Assembly: GCF_016862895.1 (NCBI RefSeq)
Contig: NZ_BONV01000004.1
Location: 248,001-312,000 of the forward strand
From: Planotetraspora kaengkrachanensis
GTDB lineage: Bacteria > Actinomycetota > Actinomycetes > Streptosporangiales > Streptosporangiaceae
DNA length: 64,000 nt
Reading direction: 5' to 3'
A program made the position numbers and the translations under genes. The notes under the pieces are model-generated. The model made no database searches, was not told the origin of the DNA, and was given only the letters and a program-made list of their open reading frames with translations. Shown here in pieces: positions 59,694 through 64,000 of this stretch. Position 1 is the first letter of the stretch; every line of letters starts with the position of its first letter.

Positions 59694-60173
59694 TCAGAGG
59701 TCTTTGCGCATCACAACACGGGGCTCCATGTCGATGCCCAGTGTGTGCTCATGCCGTACGAGTGCGGTCAGCTCCGGTCCCCACCTCTCCGCGGGAACTA
59801 CGGCGAAGCCGCGGCCCGCGTACCAGGGGGCGTTCCACGGGACGTCGCGAAACGTCGTCAACGTCATCGCCGCGGCGCCGGCCGCCACTGCCGCGTCACA
59901 GGCGGCGTCGAGCAGGCTCGTGCCGATGCCGCGCCTCCCGTGATCAGGGTGTACGGCGAGCTGTTCGAGATGCGCGAGCCCGTCGACGGTCCCGAGCATG
60001 GCGAACCCCACGGGTGGCCGGCCCGCGACGATCACGGTCTCCGGGTCGTCACAGTCCTCGATCATCGTGGTCCCGGGAGGGAAGTGGATGCCGAGGGGCG
60101 CGAACATGCCGTCGGCGGCGAGTTCCACCTCCACCAGCGTCGGGAGGTCGTCGGCCTCGGCCCATCTGATCAC
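59694..60173 (-). CDS. GNAT family N-acetyltransferase
   Basis: A 159-residue acetyltransferase. The acetyl-CoA-binding motif is [22 protein letters not shown] (R/QxxGxG/A in full), and the C-terminal strand is [18 protein letters not shown]. The GTG at 60173 fits the family length; upstream, CATAGT resembles a -10 close to the start, so the message may be leaderless. An in-frame ATG at 60224 is an alternative. The substrate is unknown. It is adjacent to, and divergent from, tRNA-Tyr. Confidence 0.84.
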   Translation of the reverse strand: MIRWAEADDLPTLVEVELAADGMFAPLGIHFPPGTTMIEDCDDPETVIVAGRPPVGFAMLGTVDGLAHLEQLAVHPDHGRRGIGTSLLDAACDAAVAAGAAAMTLTTFRDVPWNAPWYAGRGFAVVPAERWGPELTALVRHEHTLGIDMEPRVVMRKDL

Positions 60174-60311
60174 GGTTCTACTATGGCGCGATCCGGCGGC
60201 TGGGTGGCGAAATATCCTCTTCACCCGAGTCGTTCCCCGGCAAAACCGACGTCACGTGCACCCTCGAAGTCCGCTATCCTTCTTGCTGTCGCTGCGGTCA
60301 GCAGCTGACAC

Positions 60312-60393
60312 GGCAGGTTGCCCGAGTGGCCAAAGGGAGCGGTCTGTAAAACCGTCGGCTCAGCCTACGCAAGTTCGAACCTTGCACCTGCCA
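60312..60393 (+). tRNA. tRNA-Tyr (GTA)
   Basis: Class II tRNA of 82 bases. Acceptor stem GGCAGGT (60312-60318) pairs with ACCTGCC (60386-60392), followed by discriminator A. The anticodon loop reads CTGTAAA with anticodon GTA. The variable arm (CGGCTCAGCCTACG) and the T arm (GCAAGTTCGAACCTTGC) are complete. CCA is not encoded, as is usual in actinobacteria. Confidence 0.97.
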
Positions 60394-60402
60394 CACCAGC
60401 CT

Positions 60403-60446
60403 AAAGAGGCCCCTGATCAGCAGAGATGCCGGTCAGGGGCCTCTTT
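60403..60446 (+). terminator. Terminator of the tRNA-Tyr gene
   Basis: A perfect 14-bp stem AAAGAGGCCCCTGA (60403-60416) and TCAGGGGCCTCTTT (60433-60446) with a 16-base loop; the T's at its end act as the U tract. It starts 9 bases after the tRNA. Confidence 0.9.
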
Positions 60447-60569
60447 GCTCATGATCCATGAGTGACCGTGATTCCCTGCTGTTTCCCGTGGGATATGGCA
60501 CGCCTGTGGCACGCGATCAAGCCCAGATGCCCCCGCACGGACGCGCACCGTCCCCCCTGACTGATGCCC

Positions 60570-61028
60570 TTATGGGCAGGGGGCTTGGTTGGGCGATGTC
60601 TCTCGTTGGTCTGCGGCGCGCTGGGGGGTGTCGTCACGGTTTTCCTGGTCCGGCGACAGAACCTGGAGAGCGGTGTGGGCTGAGTGCAGGACGCTGATCC
60701 ATGCGGGATGGTCGAGATAGGCATCGTCTGGGGCGGTGGGTCCAAGGTCATCGAGAACGCGGAGGAGGGCGTCAACCACGATCTGCACGAGGTCGGCTTC
60801 TCGCTCATCCCGGAATAGCTGAGGGATCAATGCGCGCGCGCCGGTTTGGTCGATGAAAGTGTCATCGATTAACCAGTGGACGGCATTGGTAAGGTCTGGC
60901 CACCCGTGTCCTGATCGCCAGTGTTGCTCTTGATAGTCGCGGTCGCCGAGGACTTGTAATGCGTTCAGAACATCTTCACGTCGCTCTGGCCACTGAACCC
61001 GCTGTGTCGCGGAAGGCTCTGCACTCAT
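60570..61028 (-). CDS. SCO4402-family (immunity-like) protein
   Basis: A 152-residue acidic protein. The core VQWPERREDVLNALQVLGDRDY and VHWLIDDTFIDQTGARAL resemble the SCO4402 family as I remember it, a family found around polymorphic-toxin loci and as orphan genes. The C-terminal 25 residues are polar and probably disordered. No toxin gene is near. It lies next to tRNA-Tyr, within a stretch of other small immunity-type genes. The ATG at 61028 is the only good start. Confidence 0.65.
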   Translation of the reverse strand: MSAEPSATQRVQWPERREDVLNALQVLGDRDYQEQHWRSGHGWPDLTNAVHWLIDDTFIDQTGARALIPQLFRDEREADLVQIVVDALLRVLDDLGPTAPDDAYLDHPAWISVLHSAHTALQVLSPDQENRDDTPQRAADQRETSPNQAPCP

Positions 61029-61093
61029 GAAGCCACGCTACTGAGCTGAGAGCGGAATCGAAGCGGTGAGTCGATCTATAGGCCCGGGGTTGC

Positions 61094-61612
61094 GTGGATA
61101 ACGAGGCTCTCCAGCGGATGCTGGATGATGTCTTTGACCAGGCATTGGTGTTCCACGGGTTCGTCGACTACATGCGCGACTACGAGGTCGTCGTGTACCG
61201 GACGGCCGATCAGAGAAGCGGTGTTCAACCTGCCTACATGCGATACCTGTTCCGGTATTGCGTTGAAGCCCGATGCCAGACGACGGTTCCTTCGAAGGTC
61301 TGGCAGGAGTCGTTGGATGACCGTCTCATCGACTACGAGACCGGCGTAGCCCTTGATGGGTTCATCTGGGGTGTGAAGTGGCAGAACCTCTATCCCGGGG
61401 CGACGGTCGTGGCCGAGTCGACGTCGGCTGACGCGTGAGCCGCGGCCGTCGGCATTGAGTTCCATGAGGTACGTATTGAGACAAACACACATGACCTGAC
61501 GCTGGTATTTTCCGGCTTGGACATGAGCGAACTGCCGTCCGGCCACACCCCCTTCTCGGTGCCGGGCTCGGCCCAGGCCGTAGGCGACTCAGCTGGAAAC
61601 GACGTGCAGTAG
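61094..61612 (+). pseudogene. YxiG-like protein gene, interrupted by an in-frame stop
   Basis: From the GTG at 61094 the frame reads LQRMLDDVFDQALVFHGF and DYETGVALDGFIWGVKW, a YxiG-like protein. It stops at TGA (61436-61438, codon 115), where a Trp codon TGG is expected. In the same frame, without any indel, coding resumes at once: VGIEFHEVRIETNTHDLTL and LVFSGLDMSELPSGHTPF, to TAG at 61610-61612 (172 codons in all). The C-terminal part is strongly protein-like, so this is a nonsense mutation, or a stop that is read through. It belongs to the immunity-like set. Confidence 0.75.
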
Positions 61613-61735
61613 CGCCCACACCAGAAGCGGCTCCCTCTGATGAACCGCCCGAGATCAGTGGAGGCTCCATCGAACTCGGAGTCCCTGTGATTCCCCTGCG
61701 GTCGCCGACCGGACGGGTACGCAAGGGGCACGCAC

Positions 61736-61999
61736 TCAAGAAAGACCTGGATTGAGCAAGGGGTTGGGGTAGCCCTCATCTGTCTCCTCGATGACATGGC
61801 GAGAATCACGTCCGATGCGATCAAGGATCTCCGATCGACGGCCATGCATCCACGACGGGGTCACCTGATCCCAGATCTCTTGGGTGGGGACGTAAACGAC
61901 AGGAGGATGTACCCCCCACCCGCAGTCGAAGTTGAACTTGCGCGAGCCCTCCGTGTACACGAGGAGTTCCTTCCACCGATAAGCGATCTCGTAGGTCAT
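61736..61999 (-). CDS. Small hypothetical protein
   Basis: An 87-residue Trp/Tyr-rich protein starting MTYEIAYRWKELLVYTEGS, with FDCGWGVHPPVVYVPTQ and a C-terminal half with two amphipathic helices (SEILDRIGRDSRHVIEETD). GGAAAGG lies 11 bases upstream of the ATG. The frame stays open further upstream, but that part only translates a tRNA-Gly remnant and is not coding. It is of the size and setting of immunity proteins, with no family assigned. Confidence 0.55.
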   Translation of the reverse strand: MTYEIAYRWKELLVYTEGSRKFNFDCGWGVHPPVVYVPTQEIWDQVTPSWMHGRRSEILDRIGRDSRHVIEETDEGYPNPLLNPGLS

Positions 62000-62097
62000 A
62001 ACACGATGCGCCTTTCCGCAGATGTACCCCAGACATGGATTAGTCGATTGTTCTCTACGTATCGACCATCGGGAAAGACGGCAGGTGCTGGAAACCC

Positions 62098-62135
62098 GAA
62101 CCCGCGCTGTTAGCTTGGGAAGCGTATGGATCACG
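62098..62135. repeat. Direct repeat, copy A (tRNA-Gly 3' remnant)
   Basis: 38 bp identical but for one base to copy B at 63528-63565. On the minus strand it reads ATACGCTTCCCAAGCT and then a GCGCGGGTTCG arm, i.e. the anticodon and T-arm part of a tRNA-Gly(CCC). The 3' acceptor sequence is degenerate here (GGTTTCCAGC rather than a proper acceptor stem). Confidence 0.8.
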
Positions 62136-62241
62136 GCCGTTAGGGGTGCGGTCGTTCAGACCCGTACGTCTCGATCTGGCGTCGTCCGTTCCGGTGGCTC
62201 CCAGGCATGGTTTGACAGCCTTATGGCTAGCCGGCGGAGGA

Positions 62242-62589
62242 TCAGCCGTCGTAGTCCTCGAATTCCCACGCACCGATGCGACCGATCTTCTCGGCAAGTT
62301 CACGCCACGTCGGCGCCTCTAGCACGGAAATTCGAATATTCAACCATCGGGTTACCTCAGCGGGGTGCAACTCGGGAACGAAAAGCCAGTGCCGGCCAAT
62401 GAGAAACGGATGGTGCTGTAGCTGCTCCGCAAGGGCTGATGGGGTGCAGACGGTGATCTGAAACCGCTCCTCCCCTGGCTCTCCTTGCGGACCGACGTAC
62501 ACCTCTAGCAGCTCACATGCGTGGGCCGGGTCGTCGATGCTCCGCCCGAATTCAAGATCGGGCCACCGGAAACTGATCACTCGCGCCAT
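62242..62589 (-). CDS. Imm8-like immunity protein
   Basis: A 115-residue acidic protein. The pattern EVYVGPQGEPGEERFQITVC, TPSALAEQ, then IGRHWLFV and the end TWRELAEKIGRIGAWEFEDY matches the immunity-8 family from memory. Such proteins neutralise a partner polymorphic toxin delivered between cells. No toxin gene is next to it, so it is an orphan. The ATG at 62589 fits the family start. It is oriented away from the SUKH-like gene, both lying between the direct repeats A and B. Confidence 0.6.
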   Translation of the reverse strand: MARVISFRWPDLEFGRSIDDPAHACELLEVYVGPQGEPGEERFQITVCTPSALAEQLQHHPFLIGRHWLFVPELHPAEVTRWLNIRISVLEAPTWRELAEKIGRIGAWEFEDYDG

Positions 62590-62662
62590 CACCGTCCCAT
62601 GATCGCTCAGCACGCTAGCCCGTGGGTGCGCTGCGCACTGTTGCCGTGGCTACCTTGGGACT

Positions 62663-63493
62663 GTGCTTCTGGTGAGGGGCGGTCGTAGGTTGACGTTCGT
62701 GCACATAAGGACGGATCGATTGGTATCGCCTCACCTCCGTCGCTTCCTGGACGAGCTCGCACGTTGGTCGGATCCGATGCCCGTGGATTGGATCAAGCGG
62801 AATGCTCGTGCTGTCGATCGGGCGGGTGTCGAGACAGACGCTTCCGATGAAGCCATCGACGCGATGATCGCGTTTGAGCAGAGGTACGGCGGGCTCTGGT
62901 TCCCTGCGCTCGGCCCCAACGGCATGGAGTATGGACTCGATGGCGAGGCAACGGTCTACTGCACAGCCGAGGGGTGGGCCTTTCCTGGGATCTTGGACGG
63001 GGATTGGACCTGGGCAGTCGAGATTCTGTCGGATGGGCGTGCCGGGATGACTCTCGCGGACAAGCCTCTCAGGGTCCTCAATCGGAGCATTGACCAGCGG
63101 CTGGAGGCACACGCGTTGGCCGTGGCCGTGCGCCACTGGCCGCATCTGATCCTGGAACTGGCTACCCCACGAGGGATGGTTCCGGTCCTGGCAGATGCCA
63201 GCCTCCCGTCACCAGCCGACGAGGCCTCAGGCCCGGCGGACCTGTGGTGGTTCGACGACGTGTCCGCTATCCACCTTCAGCTCGACAACTGGTGGACACA
63301 TGATCACGACATCTGGATCGCACGTTGCTTGAGCAAGGAAGCTACCGGCCTGGGTCGGTTGAAAGAACTGCTGCTCAGCGGGATGACCGGATTCCTGGAG
63401 CCGGGTGAGGTTTGGTGTTCGCTGTGCAATCGGCTCGCGCCGTCGGCAGGTAGAGGGCGGCATAATCCCGACCCAGACAGCAAGGCTCCCTGA
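62663..63493 (+). CDS. SUKH-like immunity protein
   Basis: A 276-residue protein. IDAMIAFEQRYGGLWFPALG is like the N-terminal part of SMI1/KNR4 (SUKH) domains, and a Trp-rich region follows (GDWTWAVEILSDG). The second half (PADLWWFDDVSAIHLQLDNWW) is not assigned. It is longer than a single SUKH domain, so there may be a second one. The GTG at 62663 has only a weak ribosome site; a GTG at 62672 is another candidate. The gene ends 15 bases before the tRNA-Gly remnant, in an area between two direct repeats. Confidence 0.5.
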   Translation: MLLVRGGRRLTFVHIRTDRLVSPHLRRFLDELARWSDPMPVDWIKRNARAVDRAGVETDASDEAIDAMIAFEQRYGGLWFPALGPNGMEYGLDGEATVYCTAEGWAFPGILDGDWTWAVEILSDGRAGMTLADKPLRVLNRSIDQRLEAHALAVAVRHWPHLILELATPRGMVPVLADASLPSPADEASGPADLWWFDDVSAIHLQLDNWWTHDHDIWIARCLSKEATGLGRLKELLLSGMTGFLEPGEVWCSLCNRLAPSAGRGRHNPDPDSKAP

Positions 63494-63507
63494 CCAGGGC
63501 TTTTGCG

Positions 63508-63553
63508 TGGAGCGGGTGACGGGAATCGAACCCGCGCTGTCAGCTTGGGAAGC
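63508..63553 (-). tRNA. 3' half of a tRNA-Gly (CCC), remnant
   Basis: On the minus strand GCTTCCCAAGC is an anticodon arm with anticodon CCC, followed by the variable region, the T arm GCGGGTTCGATTCCCGT and the acceptor 3' strand CACCCGCTCCA, including an encoded CCA. The 5' half (acceptor and D arm) is missing: the upstream sequence GGCGTGATCCATAC does not fit. It is not a functional gene but a typical scar of integration into a tRNA gene. Confidence 0.85.
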
Positions 63554-63565
63554 GTATGGATCACG
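63528..63565. repeat. Direct repeat, copy B (tRNA-Gly 3' remnant)
   Basis: 38 bp that match copy A (62098-62135) except for one base (C at 63541, T at 62111), in the same orientation, 1,430 bp apart. The repeat extends 12 bp beyond the tRNA part (GTATGGATCACG), so both copies come from the same junction, not only from the tRNA sequence. Confidence 0.85.
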
Positions 63566-63749
63566 CCTCATACGGGCGCTGAGCTGGGCTTCGGGCCGGT
63601 CGTGAGTGACCGTGGTTGACCCCTCGTCACCTTGGCTAATGGCCCGACGGGCGAGGGCGACTGGGGCCGAAACCATTCGGAGCTCGGGTTCGATGTCTGG
63701 GCTGACCGCGTGGTGTTGCTGGTGGACCCATCGTGTCTATTCTTCGTGC

Positions 63750-64000
63750 GTGCTGATCACAGACGAGGAATTGGCTCTCACGGCAGCGCAAGCAGGAGCT
63801 GCTGTCGTGCACGCCATGTACGGTGCATCGCTGACGCGCTTCCAGAAGGCTGTGGGTGACTTCGCTACGGCTGCTGACATTGAGGCGGAGAACACCATCC
63901 TTGACGTTATTCGCACCGCCCGACCAGACGATGCCGTGACGGCCGAGGAGAGCGGATGTACGGGCCCGGGCGGCGCGGAGCGCATGTGGCTGGTCGACCC
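63750..64000 (+). CDS. Inositol monophosphatase family protein (partial)
   Basis: The frame from the GTG at 63750 runs off the right edge. The 83 visible residues include VGDFATAADIEAENTILDVI, DDAVTAEESGCTG and RMWLVDP, the first metal-binding motifs of the IMPase family (E of EE-x-G and D of WLVDP). The family dephosphorylates inositol-1-phosphate, histidinol-phosphate or PAP. The specific substrate cannot be told. The gene follows the tRNA-Gly remnant by about 200 bases; GC is lower than in the rest of the window. Confidence 0.82.
   Translation, partial: MLITDEELALTAAQAGAAVVHAMYGASLTRFQKAVGDFATAADIEAENTILDVIRTARPDDAVTAEESGCTGPGGAERMWLVD

Noticed and set aside
61613..61755. A 47-codon open frame after the YxiG-like pseudogene, ending KKDLD
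   Set aside because: It reads like a protein tail in a shifted frame and might be a fragment of another decayed gene, but there is no start, no ribosome site and no family match, so it was not annotated.
62000..62134. N-terminal extension of the 61736 ORF and a similar ORF at 63304-63564
   Set aside because: Both begin with the same residues because both translate the tRNA-Gly remnant repeat, not because they share a protein domain.

Overview
The window is high-GC actinobacterial chromosome. Tightly packed genes, frequent GTG/TTG starts, ATGA/GTGA stop-start overlaps, an htpX/korAB/second-nuo neighbourhood, CU044_5270-type and SCO4402-type proteins and a CCA-less tRNA gene suggest a filamentous actinomycete, possibly of the Streptosporangiales. 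The order is inference from gene content only. No rRNA, CRISPR array, insertion sequence or recognisable prophage was seen.

Region 1 (1-1.2 kb) holds the tail of an upstream gene, a small hypothetical protein and a crotonase-fold protein. Region 2 (about 1.6-31.7 kb) is a large Wzx/Wzy-type exopolysaccharide locus. It has a priming glycosylphosphotransferase (1617), a complete dTDP-L-rhamnose set (rmlA 3088, rmlB 7006, rmlD 8033, rmlC 8915), a 2-oxoglutarate-oxygenase-like protein (4166), and a coupled operon (9684-18064) with a sugar C-methyltransferase, an RfbF-like nucleotidyltransferase, a PIG-L deacetylase, an SDR, a DUF4910 protein, an unrecognised Cys-rich duplicated protein, the flippase and a glycosyltransferase. 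Two Wzz/YveK-like chain-length proteins (18302, 20335), a DUF6492 protein (19275) and a Wzy-like ligase/polymerase (21087) follow. A reverse operon (28314 to 22515) carries an AlgD-like GDP-mannose 6-dehydrogenase, two glycosyltransferases, a second RmlC homologue and two secreted beta-helix proteins. A third beta-helix protein, fused to DUF4082, lies at 5165. An acyltransferase, another GT2 and a Gfo/Idh oxidoreductase close the locus. Together these predict a rhamnose- and possibly uronate-containing polymer that is modified outside the cell.

Region 3 (31.7-48 kb) is energy metabolism: korB/korA (2-oxoacid:ferredoxin oxidoreductase), a GSA-aminomutase-like gene, and a second complex I operon nuoA-B-C-H-x-I-J-K-L-M-N. 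It has no nuoD, E, F or G and contains an unrecognised membrane protein (39193) with a duplicated domain. htpX follows. The absence of the NADH-oxidising module and the nearby ferredoxin-reducing enzyme suggest a ferredoxin-fed complex; the absence of nuoD is a real puzzle.

Region 4 (48-60.4 kb) is a mix of regulators with their targets (MarR/FUSC transporter, TetR/NmrA-like), an amino-acid ABC transporter, an ECF sigma factor with its partner, a frameshifted PIN-domain gene, an esterase, a YajQ homologue, a GNAT protein and tRNA-Tyr. Region 5 (60.4-64 kb) looks like accessory DNA: orphan immunity-type genes (SCO4402-like, a YxiG-like gene broken by a stop codon, Imm8-like, SUKH-like) and two direct copies of a tRNA-Gly(CCC) 3'-half remnant, then an inositol-monophosphatase gene running off the end.
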